Assembly (NCBI GenBank): GCA_021108375.1
Contig: JAIORA010000021.1
Coordinates: forward strand, 1-38,359
Reading direction: 5' to 3'
DNA: 38,359 bases
Source of the DNA: Anaerohalosphaeraceae bacterium
Lineage (GTDB): Bacteria > Planctomycetota > Phycisphaerae > Sedimentisphaerales > UBA12454
Within the stretch, counting starts at the first letter, position 1; the number at the start of each line of letters is the position of its first letter. The notes under the pieces are model-generated. The model did not search any database. It was not told where the DNA came from and was given only the letters and a program-made list of their open reading frames with translations. Shown here piece by piece: positions 31,018-38,359 of this stretch. A program made the translations under genes and the position numbers.

Positions 31018-32736
31018 TTAAGATGGTGTCGGTCTGGGCCTTAACAGCAGCAAAAAAGTTTCAACGGTCATCCATACGGCAAGTGCAAAAATTATTCCGC
31101 CAATAACAAACAACATCCAATTACTATGGCTCCAAAAATCGCAGAGCTTATAAACCAGTGCCCACAACGTAAGCGTCAGCATCACCAAACAAGGCAAAAG
31201 TGTAACCCAGAATTTTCCGCGGCCTTGAGATTTCAGATACATCGTTACGACCAAAAGTGCCAGAGCTGCCAGTAACTGATTTACCGTTCCAAATAACGGC
31301 CATAAATTCATTGCACCTTTTCCGTTGGCACCAGCGGCAAAGGCAAGTATTGCGGCGGTAACAGTTGCGAATGTTGTGGCAGCATATCGGCCTTTTAATC
31401 CGCCGAACTTTATGGTGTGGGCCATTTCGCTTACAACGTATCTTTGCAAGCGAACGGAAGTGTCAAGAGTAGTGCCGGCAAACGAAGCGATAAAAACTCC
31501 CATCAGAGTTGCGCCGAGGGAAGCGTTTATTCCGAGCGAAGCCATTATGTTAGCGGCACCGATTACAACCGCATCAAGTTTTGCCCCTAATCCGGCAGCA
31601 TCTGACCAACTGGAATAATGATGCTCCCAGGCCTGACGGCCGGTGAGTATTGAGTCGGGAGAAATTTCGTAGGCGATACCTATTCCGGCGGCAACGCATA
31701 TTATTACAAGAATCGCAAGAGCACCTTCGGTGAGCATTGAGCCGAAACCAACGAACAAAGTGTCGGGTTCCTTTGCAATTTGTTTTGGACTTGTGCCGGT
31801 TGCGACGAGTGAATGAAAACCGCTGACAGCACCGCAGGCAATGATTATGAACAAGAACGGCATCATTGGCGGAGCACCTTGCGGAGATGGATTGAATGCC
31901 GGTGCGACGAGCGGAAGTGAATCAGCAAATGAAACGAACACCACTCCTACCGCCAACAGTGCCATCATTATAAACAACTGCCACGCGTTGATATAGTCTC
32001 GCGGTTGAAGCAATGTCGTTACCGGCAGAGTTGAAGCTACCCACGCATAAGCCAAAAGTATAATCGTCCATACGCCGGTCGGCGGTATGTTGAAAATCGT
32101 TGGCATTGTCAGCGGCAGAATACTGCCGAATGAAATCGCAGCGTACATTGCGATGATGGCGATAATGGTTGTGGTGAGCAAATTAAATTGACGTTTGTAA
32201 ATTGCAAACCCAAGAGCTATTGCGATTGGGATTTGTAGCCAGACTGCCAATACTGAGCTTGGGAAACGAGCAAAGACAACCGCGATGACGACACCGAAAA
32301 TGGCTATGACGATGAGCAGTACGAGAAAAACGATGGCGAAAAAAATGAAGCGTACCCTGCGGTTGATGTATTTGTCCGCAATTTCAGAAATGCTCTTGCC
32401 TTCGTTGCGGACAGAGACGACTAATGAGCCAAAATCGTGCACGGCTCCCATAAATATGCTGCCTAACATTATCCATAGCACCGCCGGTGCCCAGCCGTAT
32501 ATTATTCCGATGGCTGGACCTACGATTGGGCCGGTGCCGGCGATGGATGTAAAGTGATGGCCGAAGATAACGCTCTTTTTGGCTGGGACGTAATCTATGC
32601 CATCGTAGAGTTGGTTCGATGGCACGGGAGTGTTCGGGTGCAGGTTGAAAATTTTTCGTGCGAGAAATTTCCCGTAAGTGTGATAGGCGACGATATAGCC
32701 GAAAAAACAAAATATCATTAACAACAGGGTTTCCAT
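31018..32736 (-). CDS. cstA: Carbon starvation protein CstA family transporter
   Basis: 572 residues, about 14 or more hydrophobic helices across the inner membrane. Family marks include YHTYGKFLARKIFNL, NQLYDGIDYVPAKKSVIFGHHFTSIAGTGPIVGPAIG near residue 45, PTIFNIPPTG-type loops and SGFHSLVATGTSPKQIAKE. Characterised relatives take up peptides or pyruvate during carbon limitation. It is shorter than E. coli CstA (701) but within the family range. AGGA lies 8 nt before ATG. It begins 86 nt after the FAD protein, on the same strand, and is probably the last gene of that operon. This suggests the operon imports its substrate or exports a product. Confidence 0.93.
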   Translation of the reverse strand: METLLLMIFCFFGYIVAYHTYGKFLARKIFNLHPNTPVPSNQLYDGIDYVPAKKSVIFGHHFTSIAGTGPIVGPAIGIIYGWAPAVLWIMLGSIFMGAVHDFGSLVVSVRNEGKSISEIADKYINRRVRFIFFAIVFLVLLIVIAIFGVVIAVVFARFPSSVLAVWLQIPIAIALGFAIYKRQFNLLTTTIIAIIAMYAAISFGSILPLTMPTIFNIPPTGVWTIILLAYAWVASTLPVTTLLQPRDYINAWQLFIMMALLAVGVVFVSFADSLPLVAPAFNPSPQGAPPMMPFLFIIIACGAVSGFHSLVATGTSPKQIAKEPDTLFVGFGSMLTEGALAILVIICVAAGIGIAYEISPDSILTGRQAWEHHYSSWSDAAGLGAKLDAVVIGAANIMASLGINASLGATLMGVFIASFAGTTLDTSVRLQRYVVSEMAHTIKFGGLKGRYAATTFATVTAAILAFAAGANGKGAMNLWPLFGTVNQLLAALALLVVTMYLKSQGRGKFWVTLLPCLVMLTLTLWALVYKLCDFWSHSNWMLFVIGGIIFALAVWMTVETFLLLLRPRPTPS

Positions 32737-32776
32737 TTTGTTGTCCTGACCTTTCCAGTTTTTATTGGTAGAAGCT

Positions 32777-32841
32777 ATCCCAAAACCCTTATTTTTGGCA
32801 CTGGCAATGCCACGAATAGTGTTTATTGTGGTTTTTGGGAT
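32777..32841. repeat. Inverted-repeat-bounded element at the end of the FAD gene
   Basis: Ends ATCCCAAAACC and GGTTTTTGGGAT pair with one bulge. The element contains a TGGCA/TGCCA hairpin inside and overlaps the last codons and stop (32823-32825) of the FAD gene. Most of it (32786-32842) is the second copy of the 57-bp element found at 28808-28864. Confidence 0.6.
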
Positions 32842-34874
32842 GAATTATAATTTTTTCCTTCTCTAAAATCTGTCCAGGCCAGCTCGAATGCCTTTCTGTC
32901 TTTCTGAGCCTTTCTAACAGGAATCATTTCGCAGGTAAACAAGCCGTCAAAATCCGCATTATATTCTACGGACAATATAGACTTTCTCAAATCTTTATTT
33001 TCCGGCTTGAATTTTAAAGTTTTGCCGGTACCAGGGTCCTTGATGTCAGGATGGATTTCAACACCGTCCTCTGTCAGGACGAGATGCGAACCTCTTGAGC
33101 CGCTACCAGTTTTTAACAGTTCGACAATAGCCCTTAAATATGCGATGCTGGAAAGTGCAAGGTGTTCAGCCTGGATAGCTGTAACAATATCCCTGGCATT
33201 CTCTAATTTCAATCCGTTATTTTTGATGTCATTGTACAGCTGGATTGCCTGCTCTACTGCTCGTTCGGCATTTGCGAGTTTTCTGATATGGCTGCCGTCT
33301 GCGGTCATTCTATGCTGAATCTGCTGAATGGCTTTTGATGGCGTTAGTTCTGCGTCAGAGCTTTTGAACCTTTGGATATTATTGATTATATTTTCAATCT
33401 GTTTTTGAATGGCAGGATTCTCAGATGATATTTCTGGAAGCTCACAACCGCAAGCATTTGCGATAAATTCAGATGCTCTTTGAGCGCCTACCTGGCCTGC
33501 ATTGAGTGCTGAGCCGCCGGGCCTTTTAATCCCGTGTGTTCCAGCCATCTCGCCTATCACAAATGTATTTTTGATATTTGACTGCCACCATTTGTTAACG
33601 CCAAAGCCACCGTTATTATGCTGAGCGCAGACGGCGATTTCCAGTGGTTCTGAATACAAATCGATATTATGCTCTTTATAAATATCAATAGCAGGAGGGT
33701 TCATATGTTCAAGGCGTTCAATAGGCAATTTTTGCATAGCACCGGCAGCTTTTAAATAATCCAATGCTTCCGGCTCTAAATCTTCAAGCCTGAATTCGTC
33801 CATCCTGTTACTGCCGACAGGATTATGCAAGAAGTCCATAAAGACACGCCGACCCTTTTGGGTTTCGTTAAAAGCAATAACATCGAGCAATGAAGATTGC
33901 AGGTTCTCGATTCGTTGCGGGTCGAATGGCCATTGATAACCTTTCAGGAATATGTCCGTAGCCATTTTGCTCATTGTCGGAAAGAAATCCGTGAGAAATT
34001 CTTTTTCATCTTTGCCATTTGCATCGGTGCTGAAAATCCGCGGGACAGCCTGCATATATGTGCCGGAAACGTTCCAGCGGAATTTTGTGCTGGCAAGGCC
34101 AAACTGTGATTCGGCCAGGTTTTCACCGGCCAAACCAGCTTTAAAGGCTATGCCGTGTATGCCTGTCTGCCCTAATGGATATACGCTTGTTTCATATAAC
34201 GCACCGGGACCGCCTGAAGCTAACACCAGATTCTCGCAGTAAAAAACATTTATCGCAAAACTGTCTTTAGTAATGTCTTTTTTAGAAAGAGTTACCACTC
34301 CAATAATTTTTTTATCATTGCCCTGGCCTTCAGTTAAAAATTCAACAGCTTCCTGATGGTCAAAAATCTGAACGCCATACTGTCTGACGATTTTCTCAAG
34401 ACATTCGCTCATAAACTTGCTCGTTTTGGGCCCTGCAGAAGTTGCTCTTTCGTAAGGGTCGTGGTCGGTTTTGTACCCGATATAAACACCCATAGCATTA
34501 TCAGGAAAAGGCACACCGGCTTCAACGAGATTGTAGAATCCACGCAAAGAACCAATACCTTCTGCAAGAGCTAAGTCTTCGTGGCAGCAGCCTCCGTCTG
34601 TGAGACTTTTCGCAAAACTTTCCGCACTGTCTGCAACATCAGGGCTTGTTCCCATTTTGTAATAGGTCTGTTTATCAGAGCCGCTCATTCTCGATGCGCC
34701 CAGCGACAAGCCCGCGGTAACAACTGCTATCCTGTCCTGAGGTTCGGAAACTTTATTCTGATTCATATATTCATACAGCTTTTTCGCACAATTCATACCC
34801 GCAGCACCGGCACCAATAATGATTGTATTATAATGGTGTTCGGTTATTGTTTGATTTGCGACTATTTTTGCCAT
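32823..34874 (-). CDS. FAD-dependent oxidoreductase, fumarate reductase/succinate dehydrogenase flavoprotein-like
   Basis: 683 residues. The dinucleotide-binding motif TIIIGAGAAGMNCAKKL starts at about residue 17, a SGSDKQTYYKMGT segment follows, and GGPGALYETSVYPLGQTG, NNGGFGVNKWW and the C-terminal FAD contact GTHGIKRPGGSALNAGQVGAQRASEF are typical of the flavoprotein subunit superfamily that includes L-aspartate oxidase and adenylylsulfate reductase alpha. No partner iron-sulfur subunit gene is adjacent. It begins 8 nt after the SDR stop. The substrate is unknown; the context suggests oxidation or reduction of the same compound handled by the old yellow enzyme and SDR. The last codons fall in a repeated element. 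Confidence 0.85.
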   Translation of the reverse strand: MAKIVANQTITEHHYNTIIIGAGAAGMNCAKKLYEYMNQNKVSEPQDRIAVVTAGLSLGASRMSGSDKQTYYKMGTSPDVADSAESFAKSLTDGGCCHEDLALAEGIGSLRGFYNLVEAGVPFPDNAMGVYIGYKTDHDPYERATSAGPKTSKFMSECLEKIVRQYGVQIFDHQEAVEFLTEGQGNDKKIIGVVTLSKKDITKDSFAINVFYCENLVLASGGPGALYETSVYPLGQTGIHGIAFKAGLAGENLAESQFGLASTKFRWNVSGTYMQAVPRIFSTDANGKDEKEFLTDFFPTMSKMATDIFLKGYQWPFDPQRIENLQSSLLDVIAFNETQKGRRVFMDFLHNPVGSNRMDEFRLEDLEPEALDYLKAAGAMQKLPIERLEHMNPPAIDIYKEHNIDLYSEPLEIAVCAQHNNGGFGVNKWWQSNIKNTFVIGEMAGTHGIKRPGGSALNAGQVGAQRASEFIANACGCELPEISSENPAIQKQIENIINNIQRFKSSDAELTPSKAIQQIQHRMTADGSHIRKLANAERAVEQAIQLYNDIKNNGLKLENARDIVTAIQAEHLALSSIAYLRAIVELLKTGSGSRGSHLVLTEDGVEIHPDIKDPGTGKTLKFKPENKDLRKSILSVEYNADFDGLFTCEMIPVRKAQKDRKAFELAWTDFREGKNYNSSQKPQ

Positions 34875-34881
34875 TTTTTCT

Positions 34882-35676
34882 CTATAACCTTCTTAAATGA
34901 AATCCGCCATCAACATTGATTACCTGGCCGGTTGAAAAATCCAACCTGCCTTCAGCAATTGCACCAACGGCTTTTGCAACATCTTCCGGCCGGCCCCATC
35001 TCTTTGTAAGCGTTAGACCCTCGGCAATCAGCTTATCGTATTTGTCTTTGACGGCACTGGTCATATCCGTCATTATTATGCCGGGACGAATTTCAAAAAC
35101 GCCGATTTCATATTCAGCCAGTCTGTCGGCATATAACTTCGTCATCATACCAATACCCGCTTTACTCAAACAGTATTCGCCACGAGCCGGGCTGGACGTA
35201 TAAGCGGATAAGCTACTGGTATTGCAGATACGATAATTTCTTTTGGGATTTCCTTTTTTCTGCTCTATCATCCAGTTTGCAACAAGCTGGGTCAGAAAGT
35301 AAGGGGCTTTAAGGTTGATATTCATAACCCTGTCGTAGCTGTCTTCGGTGGCTTCAAGAATGTCTATTCTTTTTGATGGTGCAACTCCCGCATTATTGAT
35401 AAGCATATCACATCTGCCGAAATTTTCTTTTGTAAAATCAACTAATCTTCGACGGTCATCCGGGCTGCTTACATCTCCTCTTAATATCTCGCATTCAACG
35501 CCGATGGCTTTAATCTCATTTTGAGTTTCAATCGCTGCGCCGTCATCAGATTTGTCATCCTTGAAATCAAAATAATTTATAACAATATCATAACCAAGTG
35601 ATGCCAGTTCCAAGGAAATTGCCTTGCCGATTCCTCTGCTCGCGCCGGTTACTATTGCTGTTGGTCTATCGCTCAT
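34882..35676 (-). CDS. Short-chain dehydrogenase/reductase, 3-ketoacyl-ACP reductase-like
   Basis: 264 residues. Classical SDR: cofactor loop TGASRGIG at residues 9-16, NNAG near 95, catalytic Ser in NTSSLSAY and the YxxxK pair in EYCLSKAG, then RPGIIMTDMT and the C-terminal VINVDGGFHLRRL. The residues after the second strand (NYFDFKDDKSDD) include an acidic stretch, so NAD rather than NADP is possible. GAGGT lies 8 nt before ATG, 38 nt after the UroD-like gene. Despite similarity to FabG, its operon has no other fatty-acid genes, so a catabolic alcohol/ketone substrate is more likely. Confidence 0.88.
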   Translation of the reverse strand: MSDRPTAIVTGASRGIGKAISLELASLGYDIVINYFDFKDDKSDDGAAIETQNEIKAIGVECEILRGDVSSPDDRRRLVDFTKENFGRCDMLINNAGVAPSKRIDILEATEDSYDRVMNINLKAPYFLTQLVANWMIEQKKGNPKRNYRICNTSSLSAYTSSPARGEYCLSKAGIGMMTKLYADRLAEYEIGVFEIRPGIIMTDMTSAVKDKYDKLIAEGLTLTKRWGRPEDVAKAVGAIAEGRLDFSTGQVINVDGGFHLRRL

Positions 35677-35713
35677 TTTTATACCTCAATTTTCAAAGAT
35701 ATTTTTTACAATA

Positions 35714-36853
35714 TTATTGGTTCATTCTTTGAAATTCATCCATCATTGTCATAAAATTATCGTATCTGGTTCCGACAGCTACGGAATGACTTGTACCGAA
35801 AATATATTTACTCTTATTTCTAAATGCATTCATCACTCTTTCGACATCCCTTTTAACATCTTCAGTTGTTCCACTCACCAAATGTTCAACCTGTACACCT
35901 CCCCAAACTGCAAAATCGTTACTGTATTTTTCATGCACTTTAATTATATCCACACCAGCGGATTCCTGAACGGATTGATAGCAGTCGATACCTGCCTCGA
36001 CCATCATATCAAGAATGGGCAGGTTATTTCCACACATATGTTTTATAACAAACTGATTGAGGGACTTGATAGATTCAATCCTTTTCTTAAACCCCTCCAG
36101 AAATACCTCTCTATAAAGTTTCGGACTTATCATTGGCCCGCTGTTATGAGCAATATCTCCAGCCAATAAAACTCCGGATTGTTTCGGCCTTGCATAATAT
36201 CTATCGAGTTCACACGCATCTTCCACCATCGCCTGAAAGAGCGTTTTTACATCCTGAGGCCTTGTAACAAGTTCCATCAGGCCTTTTTCAAAAGAGCAGG
36301 GACGATACCAGAACATTTCTTTGGCAACCGTGCCAAGCACAAATTTGCTCTCTCCAAATTCTTCCATAAAAGCATCAATAACTTCAAAGATGCTTTCATC
36401 AGGTTTAACCATTTCGCAATCGCGTAATGCTTTTTTCAAATCAAAGTTATTATTAGCAGTCGGGTCTTCGACAACAGTTATATCCATAGTGATGGGCGAA
36501 TATCTATATACCTTGCCTTGCTTGTCAATCCAGGTGTTTTCATCCACTTGTCTTGGCGGATTTGGGTCATAATTTCGGGGTGGACAAATCCCAGCCGAAG
36601 ACACACAAACAGGTATAATATCTATAATATCAAGCTTTTTGTAAAGTTCAATTCCGTCATTTATCCAGCTTTGAACAACTTCATCGCGGCGGCCTTGCCA
36701 GAAAGCGATTTTACTCTTAGCCTTGGCTCGCCAATAAGTTTCACGCCCTAATATCCTGGAGGCAATGTCGGAATCAATAGCAAAAAAGCCTAACGGAATA
36801 CGGTCTGGTATCTGGTTATTAAGAACAGCCTCAACTCTTTCTATGGAATTCAT
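35714..36853 (-). CDS. Uroporphyrinogen decarboxylase-family protein (MtaA/CmuA-like)
   Basis: 379 residues from ATG 36853, chosen because AAGGGA sits 7 nt upstream; a longer frame would overlap the next gene by 65 bp. It opens with SIERVEAVLNNQIPDRIPLGFF, typical of the family. IKHMCGNNLPILDMM near residue 270 carries the His-x-Cys pair that binds zinc in the methyltransferases MtaA and CmuA. The third ligand position, usually Cys, appears to be His in FGTSHSVAVG about 80 residues later. No heme genes are near, so this is probably a corrinoid or thiol methyltransferase-type member rather than a heme enzyme. No corrinoid protein gene is present here. Confidence 0.82.
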   Translation of the reverse strand: MNSIERVEAVLNNQIPDRIPLGFFAIDSDIASRILGRETYWRAKAKSKIAFWQGRRDEVVQSWINDGIELYKKLDIIDIIPVCVSSAGICPPRNYDPNPPRQVDENTWIDKQGKVYRYSPITMDITVVEDPTANNNFDLKKALRDCEMVKPDESIFEVIDAFMEEFGESKFVLGTVAKEMFWYRPCSFEKGLMELVTRPQDVKTLFQAMVEDACELDRYYARPKQSGVLLAGDIAHNSGPMISPKLYREVFLEGFKKRIESIKSLNQFVIKHMCGNNLPILDMMVEAGIDCYQSVQESAGVDIIKVHEKYSNDFAVWGGVQVEHLVSGTTEDVKRDVERVMNAFRNKSKYIFGTSHSVAVGTRYDNFMTMMDEFQRMNQ

Positions 36854-36863
36854 AATTATTCCC

Positions 36864-38231
36864 TTATATGGTTGTCGAGCCGTATATTTTATTGTCTCTG
36901 ACAACACAGCCTGTCGCTTTGCCGTCACGCATAAGCTGGGTACATTTGCTGCACCCTATACACACTTTGTTTTTGTCAAGTCTACCTTTAGTCAATAAAT
37001 CTTTTGCGAAATCGGGATAGGCAAAAGCCATTCTTCCTGCGCCGATTATTTTAGCATTGCCGTTTGCCTTTGCCGCTGCGCCGACGTTGCCCATCAATTG
37101 TCTTAGCCAGCTATATCCGGTACCTACAATTGCAATTTCAGGAAATTCTTTTTGAATTTCGCCGGCAAGGTCGAGTAATCTTTTAACACCTTTAAGAGGA
37201 TGCTCAGAACTGCTGTAAGCATCCTTAACAGGCCGATTGAAAGGCCTGCCAATATGAGGATTATAATAGGGATTAGCTATTGTAAAGTTAATCATCCCAA
37301 CGCCGCGTTCGGCCATTAATTTCAAAAGTTTTTTCGGTTCGGTCAAATCAGACTTGGTATAATCATTCTCGTCAACTCCCCAGCCGTATGGATATGGAAT
37401 GGCATCGTAGAAACCAAGCCTTGTAGTAACGACTTTATCTTCGCCAAGCTCATTGTGAATTTTATCAATTACTTCCAGAATAAACCTTGTTCTGTTTTCA
37501 AATGAACCGCCATATTTGCCTTTTCTATTCCTGCTTGCCAACAGTTCGTTAATAAGATAGCCGTGACAGGATTTTATATCAACGGCATCAAAGCCAACCT
37601 CAAACGCAAGTTTCGCTGCTTTGACATAAGCAGTTTGTAAATCATCGAGATACTTATCCGTAATAATACATTCATTTGTAACCTTGCTTTCTCTGCCCTC
37701 CGACGGTTTTTCTTCAGGAATCAGGGGGTCGCGATATGGGTCTCTTTGAGGTATCAACGGTTTGGCTGTTCCATCAGGCCTGCTGTACCTGCCTGAATGA
37801 GTTAGCTGTGCGATAACGACAGGATTATGGCCGTCCCCCATACTGTCTTTAGCTGCCTGACGCATTTGCTTTACCATATCAGCGAAAGCGTCTTTGTTTT
37901 TTTCATTAAGCCATAACTGCTTTGGATTAGCTCTACCCTCAGAGACGACCGCAATTGCCTCGACCCAGATAAGCCCCGCTCCACCTGCCGCAAATCTTTT
38001 ATATCGTCTATATGTCAGTGGCCCGGGGCGACCTTCTGAATCTCCGTCAGCCCCTTCCATTGGATGTACGGCAAGGGAATTAGGAACGGTTAAATTTCCA
38101 ATTTTAACAGGCTCTGCAAGTATGGATACATCTTCAATCGCATCAATTGAACAATGAAGTTCGCCGCAGAGGTCTTTAAATTCCTCGATATTGCCTAATC
38201 TGATTTTCCAGTTTTTCATAATTTTTTTCAT
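36864..38231 (-). CDS. NADH:flavin oxidoreductase, old yellow enzyme family with Fe-S motif
   Basis: 455 residues. TIM-barrel FMN enzyme: EPVKIGNLTVPNSLAVHPMEGADGD at about 40, YKRFAAGGAGLIWVEA, LTHSGRYSRPDG, DAVDIKSCHGYLINELLASRNRKGKYGGSFENRTRF (family signature) and a C-terminal C-x2-C-x2-C-x11-C cluster (CIGCSKC...GC) like that binding [4Fe-4S] in 2,4-dienoyl-CoA reductase and trimethylamine dehydrogenase. The FAD/NAD domain of those enzymes is missing. The first 40 residues precede the family core. It is the first gene of the operon and ends 10 nt before the UroD-like start. No clear ribosome site precedes ATG 38231 or the alternative ATG 38219. Confidence 0.88.
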   Translation of the reverse strand: MKKIMKNWKIRLGNIEEFKDLCGELHCSIDAIEDVSILAEPVKIGNLTVPNSLAVHPMEGADGDSEGRPGPLTYRRYKRFAAGGAGLIWVEAIAVVSEGRANPKQLWLNEKNKDAFADMVKQMRQAAKDSMGDGHNPVVIAQLTHSGRYSRPDGTAKPLIPQRDPYRDPLIPEEKPSEGRESKVTNECIITDKYLDDLQTAYVKAAKLAFEVGFDAVDIKSCHGYLINELLASRNRKGKYGGSFENRTRFILEVIDKIHNELGEDKVVTTRLGFYDAIPYPYGWGVDENDYTKSDLTEPKKLLKLMAERGVGMINFTIANPYYNPHIGRPFNRPVKDAYSSSEHPLKGVKRLLDLAGEIQKEFPEIAIVGTGYSWLRQLMGNVGAAAKANGNAKIIGAGRMAFAYPDFAKDLLTKGRLDKNKVCIGCSKCTQLMRDGKATGCVVRDNKIYGSTTI

Positions 38232-38311
38232 TCAAGTTAAGGGTAACTCTAATTGCTTTTTCCAATCTCTTGAATGACAAGAATTTATAGGTCGCATTTT
38301 TTTAAATAAAA

Positions 38312-38359
38312 CGGAGAGGGCGGGATTCGAACCCGCGGAACCTAACGGTTCACCGGTTT
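38312..38359 (-). tRNA. tRNA-Ser, 3' part (runs off the window)
   Basis: Read on the - strand: acceptor 3' strand CCTCTCC with discriminator G (38312-38319), T arm GCGGG TTCGAAT CCCGC (38320-38336) and a long variable arm with a GAACC/GGTTC stem around GTTA (about 38338-38351), then the 3' side of the anticodon stem. The long variable arm makes it class II, and discriminator G73 favours Ser over Leu. The anticodon lies outside the window. CCA is not encoded; the next bases are TTTT. Confidence 0.85.

Noticed and set aside
32793..32812. Sigma-54-like GG-N10-GC pattern upstream of cstA
   Set aside because: The match is partial (TGGCAT...GTGCC), reads on both strands because it is palindromic, and is part of the repeated 57-bp element rather than an independent promoter.
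38229..38268. Leaderless promoter for the old yellow enzyme operon
   Set aside because: At the required positions only TACCCT (3/6) and no -35 match are found.

Overview
The window reads as one contiguous piece of bacterial chromosome, about 38 kb, of moderate GC and densely coding, with no phage, plasmid or insertion-sequence genes. Gene content (NfnAB transhydrogenase, stand-alone NnrD, a fused PurS-PurL, a split-P glycine cleavage operon, CstA, and UroD-like, old-yellow-enzyme and FAD proteins clustered together) suggests an anaerobic or fermentative member of the PVC group, most likely a planctomycete of the Phycisphaerae type. This placement is inferred from gene style; no rRNA marker is present.

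Layout. 1-600: non-coding mosaic of short repeats. 601-2943 (-): nfnA-nfnB. 3286-6015 (+): HU/IHF-like protein, HNH nuclease, MscS channel, with a second repeat mosaic at 3595-4160. 6051-10785 (-): lipoprotein, DUF362 protein, tsaD, nnrD, DAHP synthase. 10845-11201 (-): PilZ protein. 11202-11857: repeats and a consensus promoter. 11858-14362 (+): soluble PAS histidine kinase and sigma-54 response regulator. 14484-19048 (-): tyrA-purSL-purQ. 19296-20387 (+): accA, then repeats and a strong bidirectional terminator facing rpiB. 20669-22248 (-): a TsaC/arginine-phosphatase-like fusion followed by rpiB. 22382-28150 (+): gcvT-gcvH-gcvPA-gcvPB and a radical SAM protein. 28198-30895 (-): sugar nucleotidyltransferase, NahK-like kinase, membrane protein. 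31018-38231 (-): old-yellow-enzyme, UroD-like protein, SDR, FAD oxidoreductase and CstA, in that transcriptional order. 38312-38359 (-): 3' part of a class II tRNA, best read as tRNA-Ser.

How the genes relate. Two of the t6A tRNA-modification enzymes are here (TsaD and the TsaC domain). Aromatic amino-acid synthesis is represented by DAHP synthase and prephenate dehydrogenase, purine synthesis by PurSL and PurQ, fatty-acid synthesis by AccA, and one-carbon metabolism by the complete glycine-specific part of the glycine cleavage system. The last operon looks catabolic: a putative methyl-transfer or decarboxylation enzyme, three redox enzymes and a transporter.

Most notable observations: (i) at least four genes (histidine kinase, tsaD, the lipoprotein gene, the tsaC fusion) have sigma-70-like promoters whose -10 box ends exactly 8 nt before the ATG with no Shine-Dalgarno, which predicts leaderless mRNAs; (ii) TsaC is fused to a low-molecular-weight phosphatase carrying the threonine that marks protein-arginine phosphatases; (iii) a redox/UroD-like/CstA operon of unknown substrate; (iv) hairpin repeats with interchangeable stems but a constant ATGACA tail, all on the same strand; (v) a 57-bp element found both at the 3' end of one gene and inside the coding sequence of another.
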